IMG/VR virus record: IMGVR_UViG_3300043436_002236
Coordinates: 1-28,859 of that record
DNA from: a virus
Direction: 5' to 3' (one strand)
DNA: 28,859 bases
Shown: in pieces, positions 1 through 6,109 of the stretch
Position numbering within the stretch: the first letter of the stretch is position 1
Layout: every line of letters begins with the position of its first letter
Translations under genes and position numbers: made by a program
Notes under the pieces: model-generated
Database searches by the model: none
Seen by the model: only the letters and a program-made list of their open reading frames with translations
Told to the model about the DNA's origin: nothing

Positions 1-120
1 GTACTAGCAGTTGCAGCAGGCATTGTAGTAGGCTCAGGTATCATTTTGGGAGCCTGGCTACTGCAATACCTGGATGAAGTTAGCCTGCGCTGGCAGCAAA
101 AGCGCACGAAACAAAAATAA
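1..120 (+). CDS. C-terminal part of a small membrane protein (5' end cut by window)
   Basis: Frame 1 is open from the first base to a TAA at 118-120 and has no internal Met, so the start lies outside the window. The 39 visible residues begin with a glycine/alanine-rich hydrophobic stretch of about 22 residues (a single membrane helix ending in AWLLQYL). A basic tail follows, ending RTKQK, which suggests a cytoplasmic C-terminus by the positive-inside rule. A strong terminator follows at 165-197, so this is the last gene of its transcript. Read as a circle, it continues in frame from the partial gene at 28740-28859. I do not recognise the family. A holin-like or other inner-membrane role is possible but unsupported. 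Confidence 0.6.
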   Translation, partial: VLAVAAGIVVGSGIILGAWLLQYLDEVSLRWQQKRTKQK

Positions 121-126
121 AGACAG

Positions 127-134
127 TACATTTG
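127..134 (+). promoter_or_regulatory. Possible -7 box TACATTTG
   Basis: TACATTTG matches the Bacteroidota -7 consensus TAnnTTTG. Initiation would fall near 138-140 and the transcript would run into the terminator at 165-197 after about 58 nt, giving a very short RNA. No convincing -33 TTTG is seen upstream, so this is weak. The same box occurs at 8460-8467. Confidence 0.3.
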
Positions 135-164
135 CAGCAGTTTTAAGTGTTGAAGAATGTTTTT

Positions 165-197
165 AGCGCTCGGGGGTGATAGCCTGGGCGCTTTTTT
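165..197 (+). terminator. Intrinsic terminator
   Basis: AGCGCTCGGG (165-174) pairs with CCTGGGCGCT (183-192) over 10 bp with two wobbles around the loop GGTGATAG, and runs into a T tract at 192-197. It ends the transcript of the gene at 1-120 and insulates the promoter at 254-261. Confidence 0.75.
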
Positions 198-206
198 ATT
201 ACCTAC

Positions 207-261
207 TTTTAAAAATAGTTTTAAAAATGTTTTTAAAATAAAGAGCTGTACCTTATCTTTG
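207..261 (+). promoter_or_regulatory. Promoter with three 12-bp-phased TTTTAAAA sites (copy 1)
   Basis: Three TTTTAAAA palindromes are centred at 210/211, 222/223 and 234/235, exactly 12 bp apart. The -7 box TATCTTTG is at 254-261. A leader with ACATTCAACAAC (266-277) leads to the ATG at 289. The same arrangement recurs before 6110, 12318, 24353 and 25164. The palindromes could be operators for a phage repressor or an AT-rich UP element. Confidence 0.7.
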
Positions 262-288
262 CCCTACATTCAACAACATTATCTAACT

Positions 289-561
289 ATGTCACACAAA
301 AAAAAGCTTTTAAATGAGCTGCAATACATTTTTGCGGATAACCCGCGAGCGTTGCAGCTGCTTGCAGAGGCAAGCGAAGGCCGAAAGACTGCCTGCCCAG
401 TACAGGCAGCCGTAAAAGGTACATTCTACTGGGTCGTGGAGCGCTGCTGGTGGGCGCTCTTTCAAGGGGAAGAACGGCAACAAATAGCGGTTCAATACCT
501 AAGAAGGCAGCGTTACAAAAGGGGCGATCAATACCCGCCCAAACCTTTACTTAAAAAATAG
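289..561 (+). CDS. Small phage protein of unknown function (90 aa)
   Basis: The start is the ATG at 289, because the promoter box at 254-261 lies inside any longer reading of the frame. The product is basic, with a Lys-rich N-terminus (SHKKK) and a basic C-terminus. The middle has an aromatic segment (residues about 45-56, FYWVVERCWWALF) that looks like an amphipathic or buried helix. It is the first gene downstream of a strong early-type promoter and lies 23 bp before the SSB-like gene, so an early role in takeover or replication is plausible. I do not recognise the family. Confidence 0.65.
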   Translation: MSHKKKLLNELQYIFADNPRALQLLAEASEGRKTACPVQAAVKGTFYWVVERCWWALFQGEERQQIAVQYLRRQRYKRGDQYPPKPLLKK

Positions 562-584
562 TTTAACCTTTTAAATTTTTTACG

Positions 585-1538
585 ATGTTTGAACAACCAA
601 GCGAGCAGCCAAAAAGCGCTGCATCATTAAGCCCTATTAAATATTGGGGCGAGTATCGGCCAGGCAAAATACCTGGGCAGTTTTTAAAAAACAGTAACCC
701 GAACGAAGATGACAAGATTGGCTTTAGCTACTATGACAAAGAGCTGAAGCAGCGTATCAAGCTGCACGCCTTTACCGGATGGTTCGTCGGTCTTTACTCC
801 CAAGTAGCAGGAGCCGTACAGGTAGGCTCTTCCTTTTACAACTTCACCACCAACTTGGTGGCAGATACCCGCACCGACATAATGTCCCTCAAAGATGTTG
901 CTAAAGGTCGGGAAATGGTCCGCGGTACGTATGCTGAGGTAAAGATCTGGTTAAGCGCCAACCCTGATATGGCCGGTGTTCGCTACACTAAAGTAGTTCT
1001 GCTTTACGTGGATGAACTTGAAGCTGTAGTAGCTTTCAATGTCAGCCAAAAGTTAGAGCAGGGTTTTAGGGAAGCGGTAGCCGTTGCCAGCAACACCAAG
1101 CCCGAAAAGATTAACCTTTTCAACTTAGGTAGCTTAACTTCTGAAACATGGGGCTTCCGGTTCGATGGCAAGTACAAAGCAGTGGACCGGGAAGGGCAGC
1201 CTTTTGCAGGCAAAGGTGAGTTTAGCTATGTGCCTGAGCTGACCTCAGGTGTAATAAAAATAAACGGAGCGAACGCTCAGAAATTCGCCATGCTGTCAGA
1301 CCTTACAAGCATGGCCACATTGTACGTAGAAGGCGCTCAGGCACACTTGCAGTCGTCAAACATACAAAGACAGGAGCAAGGCGCTGCGATGCAGTACGCG
1401 GGCAATGTAGAGCCACAGCAGCCAGCAAGCGTACCGTTCGAGCAACCACAGCAGAAGAGCAACCCGCAAATGCAGCAAGCTAAAGAGATACTAGAGCAGC
1501 GGGGCTGGAACGCAACAGCAGATGATCTGCCTTTTTAG
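585..1538 (+). CDS. Candidate phage single-stranded-DNA-binding protein with SSB-type tail (317 aa)
   Basis: The product has a globular N-terminal region of about 250 residues, a Gln/Pro-rich flexible linker (about 255-300), and the extreme C-terminus ADDLPF. In bacterial SSB proteins an acidic tip ending DDIPF or similar is the docking site for partner proteins such as RecQ, PriA and Exo I; that part is established knowledge. The fold of the N-terminal region cannot be read directly, and 317 residues is much longer than a typical 110-180-residue SSB, so an OB-fold is an inference. Its position in the early operon, upstream of the replication genes, fits a role in replication or recombination. 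Alternatively it is an unrelated DNA-metabolism protein that has acquired the same docking tip. Confidence 0.5.
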   Translation: MFEQPSEQPKSAASLSPIKYWGEYRPGKIPGQFLKNSNPNEDDKIGFSYYDKELKQRIKLHAFTGWFVGLYSQVAGAVQVGSSFYNFTTNLVADTRTDIMSLKDVAKGREMVRGTYAEVKIWLSANPDMAGVRYTKVVLLYVDELEAVVAFNVSQKLEQGFREAVAVASNTKPEKINLFNLGSLTSETWGFRFDGKYKAVDREGQPFAGKGEFSYVPELTSGVIKINGANAQKFAMLSDLTSMATLYVEGAQAHLQSSNIQRQEQGAAMQYAGNVEPQQPASVPFEQPQQKSNPQMQQAKEILEQRGWNATADDLPF

Positions 1539-1570
1539 GAAGTTTTAGTGATTGATTGATAATTTAACCA

Positions 1571-1599
1571 GGCCGGGCAGCCGCAATGGTCGCCCGGCT
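1571..1599 (+). repeat. GYAA-loop hairpin family, copy 1
   Basis: GCCGGGC (1572-1578) pairs with GCCCGGC (1592-1598). Inside, GCC pairs with GGT around the loop GCAAT (1583-1587). There is no T tract, so it is not a standard terminator. It lies between the SSB-like gene and the HTH gene, and the transcript reading into 1616 would carry it. Confidence 0.6.
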
Positions 1600-1615
1600 T
1601 ACAAAGCAAATAGTA

Positions 1616-1822
1616 ATGAAACTACAAACAAAAATTGAATTAATTAAGGCTGGTATTTCTCAGCGGGAAATTGCAAAGGAAGCAGGTGTATCAAACACAA
1701 GTGTCAGTTGCTACCTAACAGGCAGCGTCGATCTATCAGAGCGCATGCAGGGAAGGATTGAGGCAGCTATCACGAAGCTACTAAACCGCGAGAACCAGCC
1801 GCTAAAACAACAAACAACATGA
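1616..1822 (+). CDS. Small helix-turn-helix DNA-binding protein (68 aa)
   Basis: The ATG at 1616 is preferred over one at 1586, because 1586 lies in the loop of the hairpin at 1571-1599. Residues 13-36 (GISQREIAKEAGVSNTSVS, then YLTG) form a textbook helix-turn-helix of the XRE or LacI N-terminal type. The rest is a short helical tail. It has no dimerisation or ligand domain, so it is about the size of a Cro-like or accessory repressor. It is the best visible candidate to bind the TTTTAAAA operator sites, but that is inference. Its stop overlaps the next ATG (ATGA), which suggests translational coupling. Confidence 0.75.
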   Translation: MKLQTKIELIKAGISQREIAKEAGVSNTSVSCYLTGSVDLSERMQGRIEAAITKLLNRENQPLKQQTT

Positions 1823-1923
1823 CAAAACAAGAGCAAAGAACAAGCGACACAGCAGCCGTTATAATTGTATTTATAGCCGTTTTGGTAGCTGCTTTTATTA
1901 AACACTTCAACATTCACTTTTAA
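1819..1923 (+). CDS. 34-residue single-span membrane protein
   Basis: The ATG at 1819 overlaps the stop of the HTH gene (ATGA). The product has a polar N-terminus of about 13 residues (TKQEQRTSDT), then a hydrophobic helix (about residues 14-27, VIIVFIAVLVAAFI) and a short basic end. Its length, overlap and clean membrane helix support a real microprotein, though no homology can be claimed. Phage microproteins of this type can be holin accessories or superinfection factors; nothing here decides between them. Confidence 0.45.
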   Translation: MTKQEQRTSDTAAVIIVFIAVLVAAFIKHFNIHF

Positions 1924-1935
1924 ACATTCAACAAC

Positions 1936-2328
1936 ATGACACAACACATTAAAACATTAATGCTGGTACTAGTTGCCAGCACCATCCAGGCTCAGACCAC
2001 AGTCAGTTGGGAGGAACTAATGAAGCCCTACCCTGTAGGCTCGCAGCACCAGGGCAAACTACTAAAAGTAGAGTACGGTGAAAGGGAGATGTTTATTAAA
2101 GACAAGCAGTCACAGCGAGCTACAGCAGTAGAGGCGCTAACAACTGCTTGGGCCGTTATCGCAGCGGACACCGTTCCGATCTTTATAGATGCCCGCATTG
2201 CTCAGCACTTGCAGAAAGGGCAGGCGATCTATTTAAAGTCGTTTCTAGTAGCGGACCAAGCTGAGTACGAAGGTGTACCAGGTTTAATTCTAACAGGCAT
2301 TAAAACCCACAAGTACGGAGATGAATAA
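1936..2328 (+). CDS. Exported protein of unknown function (130 aa)
   Basis: Residues 1-20 form a Sec signal peptide: a short N-region with a Lys, the hydrophobic core TLMLVLVAS, and a QAQ-T cleavage region. The mature part of about 110 residues is soluble and lacks Cys, so it is not a lipoprotein. The leader AACATTCAACAAC directly before the ATG copies the leader found after the phage promoters, although no -7 box is seen here. The protein would act in the periplasm or at the surface. Superinfection exclusion or lysis control are guesses only. Confidence 0.65.
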   Translation: MTQHIKTLMLVLVASTIQAQTTVSWEELMKPYPVGSQHQGKLLKVEYGEREMFIKDKQSQRATAVEALTTAWAVIAADTVPIFIDARIAQHLQKGQAIYLKSFLVADQAEYEGVPGLILTGIKTHKYGDE

Positions 2329-2656
2329 TAGAGAATCAAACGCAAAGGAGCTGCACTTCGGTGCGGCTCTTAACCTCATAGCGCCAGCAGCTCAAACAGA
2401 ACCCTGGTTCCTGACTATCGATAACAGTATAAGCTTTCCGATACTTGGCAGTCAGGGCATGGGCCGGGCAGAGGTGATTGTACTTCTTTTCTCAGCCATT
2501 CAGATACTCGGTATTGCAGACCGCTTTACAGATGAAGCCACGAAGAACGGTGAGCCGGTAGGGGAAATGAAGCCTATTTGCAATAGCTATTACGAATTGA
2601 TGCAAAAAGTAGCTGAGCGGATACAAATTCTTGAAACCAAACCTTCTGATAATTGA
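2321..2656 (+). CDS. Unknown phage protein (111 aa)
   Basis: The ATG at 2321 overlaps the preceding gene by 8 bp, which suggests coupling. The product is soluble and mixed in composition, with a moderately hydrophobic helix around residues 47-66 (GMGRAEVIVLLFSAIQILGIAD) that is too short and interrupted to be a sure membrane span. No motif is recognised. It belongs to the run of small early genes between the HTH gene and the candidate RNA at 3158-3305. Confidence 0.6.
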   Translation: MNNRESNAKELHFGAALNLIAPAAQTEPWFLTIDNSISFPILGSQGMGRAEVIVLLFSAIQILGIADRFTDEATKNGEPVGEMKPICNSYYELMQKVAERIQILETKPSDN

Positions 2657-2659
2657 ACT

Positions 2660-2938
2660 ATGAAAAAATCTAATGTACTGCCAGCTTTGGCCTTTATAAT
2701 TTCCTTTGCTTTGCCTTTTCTTGTTATTTGGTACAAGATAGACTATATGCCTTTTGTGTGGGCCGGAGCAAGTATTTGTTTATTTGTAGTATCTTTTGCA
2801 CTCTATCAGACTGCTTCAGAGATATGGGTGATTAAAGACGATGGGTATATTGGGCTTTTTATTGCCGCGATGCTTATGGCTTCTGCTGCTGCTTTTACTT
2901 TTTCGGTAACACTTAAAAGCTTTTATGATTCACTTTAG
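2660..2938 (+). CDS. Three-helix integral membrane protein (92 aa)
   Basis: Three hydrophobic segments are visible at about residues 6-24, 31-50 and 64-86, with short loops and a basic N-terminus (MKK). The size and topology fit a class I holin-like or membrane-stress protein, but the M15 endolysin lies 5.5 kb away. It starts 3 bp after the previous stop. Function is not recognised; holin is one possibility and an immunity protein is another. Confidence 0.6.
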   Translation: MKKSNVLPALAFIISFALPFLVIWYKIDYMPFVWAGASICLFVVSFALYQTASEIWVIKDDGYIGLFIAAMLMASAAAFTFSVTLKSFYDSL

Positions 2939-2944
2939 TAGACG

Positions 2945-3154
2945 ATGAAAAAGCTAAGTAAAGCGGACATACCGAAGGGCTATAAATACGCAGCGGTGAA
3001 CCTTGACGGCAAGGCTTATGCCTACAAAACCAAACCAATATCGTGTTTTGGTTACTCTTGGCGACCGATCAATGATGATGAAGAGTTTAAGCGAATTAAG
3101 GGCAATTTTGATTGGGAAGACTGGCAAAATTCCCTTGTTAGTGTCGAAGATTAA
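2945..3154 (+). CDS. Small protein related to the N-terminal domain of the gene at 6991 (69 aa)
   Basis: The whole product aligns with the first ~65 residues of the protein at 6991-7494. Both open with a K-x-L/T-K-x-DIP-x-GY pattern, followed by YAAV, DG, AYK-x-KP, a Trp-rich middle, and the end W-x-xSLVS. The two are therefore paralogues within one genome. Here the domain stands alone, while at 6991 it is fused to a second domain. Function is unknown. It lies just upstream of the promoter at 3135-3165 and closes the early cluster. Confidence 0.65.
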   Translation: MKKLSKADIPKGYKYAAVNLDGKAYAYKTKPISCFGYSWRPINDDEEFKRIKGNFDWEDWQNSLVSVED

Positions 3155-3165
3155 CCGTATTTTTG
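3135..3165 (+). promoter_or_regulatory. Promoter for candidate small RNA (-33 TTG, -7 TATTTTTG)
   Basis: TTG at 3135-3137 and TATTTTTG at 3158-3165 are separated by 20 bp, matching the Bacteroidota spacing. The predicted start is near 3170. The promoter overlaps the 3' end of the gene at 2945 and faces no ORF until 3316, past a terminator. Confidence 0.6.
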
Positions 3166-3169
3166 CAAT

Positions 3170-3305
3170 GTCGTAGGACACAGCCGGCAAGCTGTTTAAT
3201 AGGTTTTTAAATATGCCTTCGGGCGCTGTGGAGTGGTTTACCTATACACTCTTTATTGTATGCCTTTGCCGGGGCCTGCAAGCAGCGACCGAAGGCATTT
3301 TTTTT
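3170..3305 (+). ncRNA. Candidate structured small RNA, about 135 nt, ending in a terminator
   Basis: The RNA would start about 5 nt after the -7 box at 3158-3165 and end in the T8 tract at 3298-3305. Its 3' part folds on itself: ATGCCTTCGG (3213-3222) pairs with CCGAAGGCAT (3289-3298), one G/A mismatch follows, then CGCTG (3224-3228) pairs with CAGCG (3283-3287). Inside, ATACA (3244-3248) pairs with TGTAT (3257-3261). A long closed rod ending in poly-T is unlike a simple attenuator. It sits just before the replication initiator gene. It might instead be that gene's leader, or an antisense or sponge RNA. No Rfam family is recognised. Confidence 0.45.
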
Positions 3306-3315
3306 ATGTATTTTT

Positions 3316-4272
3316 ATGATAAACTTAGATGATCGAATCTTAGATGGCTCAGTAAGTGAGTCAGAAATGTGGCTACTGCTGCACATTACTAGATTTCTTG
3401 GTAAAAACATGACCTGCTGGCCGAGTAACAAAACACTGCTAGAGCGAACCGGCTGGAGTATGGGTAAGTTGCAGGCGGTTAAAAAGAGTTTGCAGGACAA
3501 AAGCATACTAGAAATAAGTATTAGAAATGATGGCAAAGGTCAAACGTCTAACATTTACAAATTAAAAACTAACTACCTTTCTGTTTTTGTTAGTGTAGGC
3601 GATAAAGACTTTACAGAGGAAAATTATACCCCTGCTAAAAATCGAGTAGGGGGTGCAGAAATGCCTATACCCCTGCCAAAAAACGAGTATGCCCCCCTAT
3701 CAAAAATTGAGTACGGGCCCTATCAAAAATCGAGCAACGAAGTATTAATCAATGAAGTATTAATCAATGAAGTATTAATCAATAATAATAGCGCTAACGC
3801 GCATTTTTCTTCCTTTCAAAATGAAGTTGAAAAAAATTCTGCTACTCAAAAAGCTGAGCCAACTACTCCTAAAGGAAGAAAAAAGAACGAGGATGTACAC
3901 CGGGCCGACGCATTACAAAAATCTTTAACATATACTAAAGAAGAGTTTTTGCAGCATCTGGAGCAAAGGGGCGTATTGACTTTTTACGATTCTTTCAAAA
4001 TGGTTTGGGCTGACTATGTCGAACACAGAAGGGAGCTAAGGAAACCTTACAAGAGCGCAAAAAGTGCAGCGCTTGGCTTTAAGGAGCTTTTAGAAAAGTC
4101 AGACTACAAACTAGATGCAGCAACGCGCTTAGTTGAGCGGACTATCGCATACGGATACCAAGGCCTGCATCCTGAAAAGGAGCAAAAACAAACAATTAAA
4201 AACAAGGTCCAAGAGCAGCATGAAGACCTTGTATCTTTCGTAATGCAAAAAAGAACTTTATTAAATGGATAA
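3316..4272 (+). CDS. Replication initiator-like protein with N-terminal winged helix (318 aa)
   Basis: The ATG at 3316 (MINLDDR) is used, because an earlier in-frame ATG lies inside the terminator hairpin. Residues about 1-95 resemble the winged-helix start of phage replication proteins: an INLDDRIL opening, WPSNKTLLERTGW as the recognition region, and SNIYKL at the wing. Residues about 105-175 are a low-complexity linker encoded by repeated DNA (see 3634-3783), and the C-terminal 150 residues are helical and charged. By analogy with lambda O, the protein would bind the repeats in its own gene and hand over to a helicase loader. The next gene overlaps by 8 bp. Function is inferred from architecture and position. 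Confidence 0.6.
   Translation: MINLDDRILDGSVSESEMWLLLHITRFLGKNMTCWPSNKTLLERTGWSMGKLQAVKKSLQDKSILEISIRNDGKGQTSNIYKLKTNYLSVFVSVGDKDFTEENYTPAKNRVGGAEMPIPLPKNEYAPLSKIEYGPYQKSSNEVLINEVLINEVLINNNSANAHFSSFQNEVEKNSATQKAEPTTPKGRKKNEDVHRADALQKSLTYTKEEFLQHLEQRGVLTFYDSFKMVWADYVEHRRELRKPYKSAKSAALGFKELLEKSDYKLDAATRLVERTIAYGYQGLHPEKEQKQTIKNKVQEQHEDLVSFVMQKRTLLNG
3634..3737 (+). repeat. Four imperfect iteron-like repeats inside the initiator gene
   Basis: A 16-bp motif close to ATCAAAAATCGAGTAC occurs at 3634-3649, 3675-3690, 3699-3714 and 3722-3737, all in the same orientation. The last three are spaced 23-24 bp apart, about two helical turns. They lie in the linker-coding part of a putative initiator, as lambda iterons do. 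They are candidate initiator-binding sites. Confidence 0.5.
3739..3783 (+). repeat. Three perfect tandem 15-bp AT-rich repeats
   Basis: GAAGTATTAATCAAT is repeated exactly at 3739-3753, 3754-3768 and 3769-3783, encoding NEVLI three times. The repeats follow directly on the iteron-like set and lead into an AT-rich stretch. This is the expected layout of an origin with a DNA-unwinding region. A chance microduplication in a linker is the alternative. Confidence 0.65.
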
Positions 4273-5008
4273 CAAATTACAGATTACCTACAACTTGTCA
4301 GCGGCAACACTTCAACGCTGGGAGCAAATAAAATCAGCAACACCGGCAAAGTTTAACCAAACAACCGCTTTGAGTTGTGTAGACATGATTGCTATTTGGC
4401 CGCAAATTAAGCCGACAACGTATGAGCAAGCCATTAAGGAAGAAACACCCACAATAGGTGCAATGGCCTTCTACATGGGCGAAGACCAAGCTGTGCAAAT
4501 ACTGTCTGAAATGATAACAGCAGCAGCGATCTTGCTAAATGTGGGTAAGGGCCTACAAAAGCATCAACTAGAACCAATTGCTGAACTCCTGTACTCAGAG
4601 TTCAAGCTGCTAACTGTAGCAGATTTCCGGGCCTGTTTCCGGATGGCGGCCTTGGGTAAGTTCGGTCAGGTATATGATCGCCTGGATGCGGAGGTGATAG
4701 CCGGATGGTGTACGCAGTACAGAGATGGCAAATTAGCGCACTGCGAGCAGGTGAACGCCCGGAAGCATGCGAACGCAGGTAAAGAGCAAAACGCACAGAA
4801 TGGCTCTACAATGCCGGATTTTTTTAAGGAGTATATTAGACAGCGCGAGGTGGGTAAAATGCGCACACAGGCCGAATGGCAGCCCGACGCAGCTATTCTA
4901 CAGCTATGGCAGCAGGAGTACGAGCGCATACCGGAGGATAACCGCCCGGACTGGTCCGTTTTTGTCAAATATCAGACTGCAAAAATGCAGTCTAGGCTGA
5001 AAAAGTAG
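4265..5008 (+). CDS. DUF6633-like protein in helicase-loader position (247 aa)
   Basis: The ATG at 4265 overlaps the initiator gene by 8 bp, so the two are probably co-translated. The product is soluble. A helical core (about residues 80-160, including LLYSEFKLLTVADFRACFR and GKFGQVYDRLDAEVIAGW) matches my memory of a protein family common in Bacteroidota prophages (DUF6633). A Lys/Gln linker and a Trp-rich C-terminal part (about 195-247) follow. Direct pairing with an initiator suggests a role like lambda P or DnaC-type loaders, but no AAA+ Walker motif is present. The role is therefore inference from position. Confidence 0.5.
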   Translation: MDNKLQITYNLSAATLQRWEQIKSATPAKFNQTTALSCVDMIAIWPQIKPTTYEQAIKEETPTIGAMAFYMGEDQAVQILSEMITAAAILLNVGKGLQKHQLEPIAELLYSEFKLLTVADFRACFRMAALGKFGQVYDRLDAEVIAGWCTQYRDGKLAHCEQVNARKHANAGKEQNAQNGSTMPDFFKEYIRQREVGKMRTQAEWQPDAAILQLWQQEYERIPEDNRPDWSVFVKYQTAKMQSRLKK

Positions 5009-5011
5009 GCT

Positions 5012-6013
5012 ATGAAACATATATCTTTATTTAGCGGTATTGGTGGTTTTGATTTGGCAGCAGAATGGGCAGGATGGACAAACGTGGCATCCTGCGAAAT
5101 AAATAACTTTGGGAACAAGGTTTTAGAATATTATTGGCCACAGGCATACCACCACCGCGACATTCACACACTAACCGGACAAATTTTAAACGATGAAATA
5201 CAACAAAGATTTGGATCAGATTGGAAAGCAGATGGAACTATTCTTACAGGGGGGTTCCCATGTCAACCATACTCCACAGCAGGAAGACGACTTGGAAAAG
5301 AAGACGAGCGCCATCTTTGGCCCGAAATGCTTAGAATTATTCGGGAGGTTCAACCGGAATGGATTGTGGGCGAGAACGTTCGCGGCCTTGTTAGTTGGTC
5401 AGCAGGGTTGGTATTCGAGGAGGTGTGGGCTGACTTGGAGGCTATTGGGTACGAAGTACAACCGTTTATACTTCCAGCTGCAAGCGTCAACGCACCACAC
5501 AAACGAGAGCGGGTTTGGTTTGTTGCTTACGCCAACAACCAGAGAGGAAATACAGGATTTAGACAAGTTCAAGCAAAGGATGGAGAAATATCCAAACGGA
5601 ACAACTATGCCAAATTTAGCTACTCAGGTATTTTCGATGCTGCCTACTCCGATAGCTGGCGATTGGAAAGGACAAAAAAGGAGCGATGGAACAGCGAGTA
5701 TGTTAAGCGGAGTAGTAGCGTTGATGCTACCAACGCCAACTACGCGGGATTGGAAGGGAGCAAGGAGCAGCGAAGCGCTGGAAGCAGCGGGCCGAACCAA
5801 TGCAAACAGCCTTCCGGATTTTTACGCTCAGACTGGACAAACTTCCCAACTAAACCCGCAGTTTGTTCTCGAAATGATGGGTTTTCCGAGCGATTGGTGT
5901 CTATTACCTTTCCAAAATGGAGAAACGAAAGTATTAAAGCAGCAGGAAACGCAATAGTACCACAAGTGGCCTATCAAATTTTTAAGGCCATTAATGAGTA
6001 CAGGAGCTTATAA
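5012..6013 (+). CDS. dcm: DNA C5-cytosine methyltransferase (333 aa)
   Basis: This enzyme transfers a methyl group from SAM to C5 of cytosine in DNA. Motif I FSGIGGFDLA is at residues 7-16; motif IV GGFPCQPYS has the catalytic Cys at about 84; motif VI ENV is at 121-123; motif VIII has RER at about 165-167; the late GNAIVP motif is at about 312. All core motifs are present, so the enzyme should be active. The target-recognition region (about 172-290) is Ser/Asn/Lys-rich and low in complexity. That same DNA encodes a long second frame (5193-5957), which may constrain it. It starts 3 bp after the previous gene. No cognate restriction enzyme is visible, so it probably protects phage DNA or mimics host methylation. 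Confidence 0.93.
   Translation: MKHISLFSGIGGFDLAAEWAGWTNVASCEINNFGNKVLEYYWPQAYHHRDIHTLTGQILNDEIQQRFGSDWKADGTILTGGFPCQPYSTAGRRLGKEDERHLWPEMLRIIREVQPEWIVGENVRGLVSWSAGLVFEEVWADLEAIGYEVQPFILPAASVNAPHKRERVWFVAYANNQRGNTGFRQVQAKDGEISKRNNYAKFSYSGIFDAAYSDSWRLERTKKERWNSEYVKRSSSVDATNANYAGLEGSKEQRSAGSSGPNQCKQPSGFLRSDWTNFPTKPAVCSRNDGFSERLVSITFPKWRNESIKAAGNAIVPQVAYQIFKAINEYRSL
5193..5957 (+). CDS. Out-of-frame (+1) overlapping gene inside dcm (254 aa)
   Basis: A 254-codon ATG-started frame lies wholly within dcm, shifted +1. Its translation looks like a real protein: CGLTWRLLGTKYNRLYFQLQ, then two copies of LPTP-x-x-x-DWKG (with MLPTPIAGDWKG and MLPTPTTRDWKG), and near the end LNPQFVLEMMGFPSDW. I recognise these LPTP...DWKG and LNP-x-FV-x-x-MGFP-x-x-W motifs from phage proteins that accompany cytosine methyltransferases. 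That recognition is from memory and was not searched. A chance frame would not carry such periodic, family-like motifs. Both frames therefore appear to code. Function is unknown; a companion or specificity role for the methyltransferase is inference. Confidence 0.6.
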   Translation: MKYNKDLDQIGKQMELFLQGGSHVNHTPQQEDDLEKKTSAIFGPKCLELFGRFNRNGLWARTFAALLVGQQGWYSRRCGLTWRLLGTKYNRLYFQLQASTHHTNESGFGLLLTPTTREEIQDLDKFKQRMEKYPNGTTMPNLATQVFSMLPTPIAGDWKGQKRSDGTASMLSGVVALMLPTPTTRDWKGARSSEALEAAGRTNANSLPDFYAQTGQTSQLNPQFVLEMMGFPSDWCLLPFQNGETKVLKQQETQ

Positions 6014-6024
6014 AATTAACACCG

Positions 6025-6080
6025 TTTAAAATTATTTTTAAAAAATGTTTGCAAATATGCAAGGCGCTGTTTTATCTTTG
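6025..6080 (+). promoter_or_regulatory. Promoter with three 12-bp-phased palindromes (copy 2)
   Basis: Centres are at 6027/6028 (TTTAAA), 6039/6040 (TTTTTAAAAA) and 6051/6052 (TTTGCAAA), again exactly 12 bp apart. The -7 box TATCTTTG is at 6073-6080, followed by the leader ACATTCACAC (6085-6094). The third site is an intact palindrome despite a changed sequence, which argues for selection on symmetry. It drives the operon from 6110. Confidence 0.7.
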
Positions 6081-6109
6081 CTGAACATTCACACTTAAAA
6101 TACTTTACC

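Noticed and set aside
157-288. Longer N-terminus for the gene at 289
   Set aside because: It would include a terminator and the promoter box at 254-261; the added residues are translated from AT-rich operator DNA.
3170-3305. 6S RNA
   Set aside because: It is a rod with internal bulges but is shorter than usual 6S RNA, and no conserved central-bubble sequence could be recognised.
3739-3783. CRISPR-like array
   Set aside because: The repeats are directly adjacent without spacers and are in frame within a coding region.
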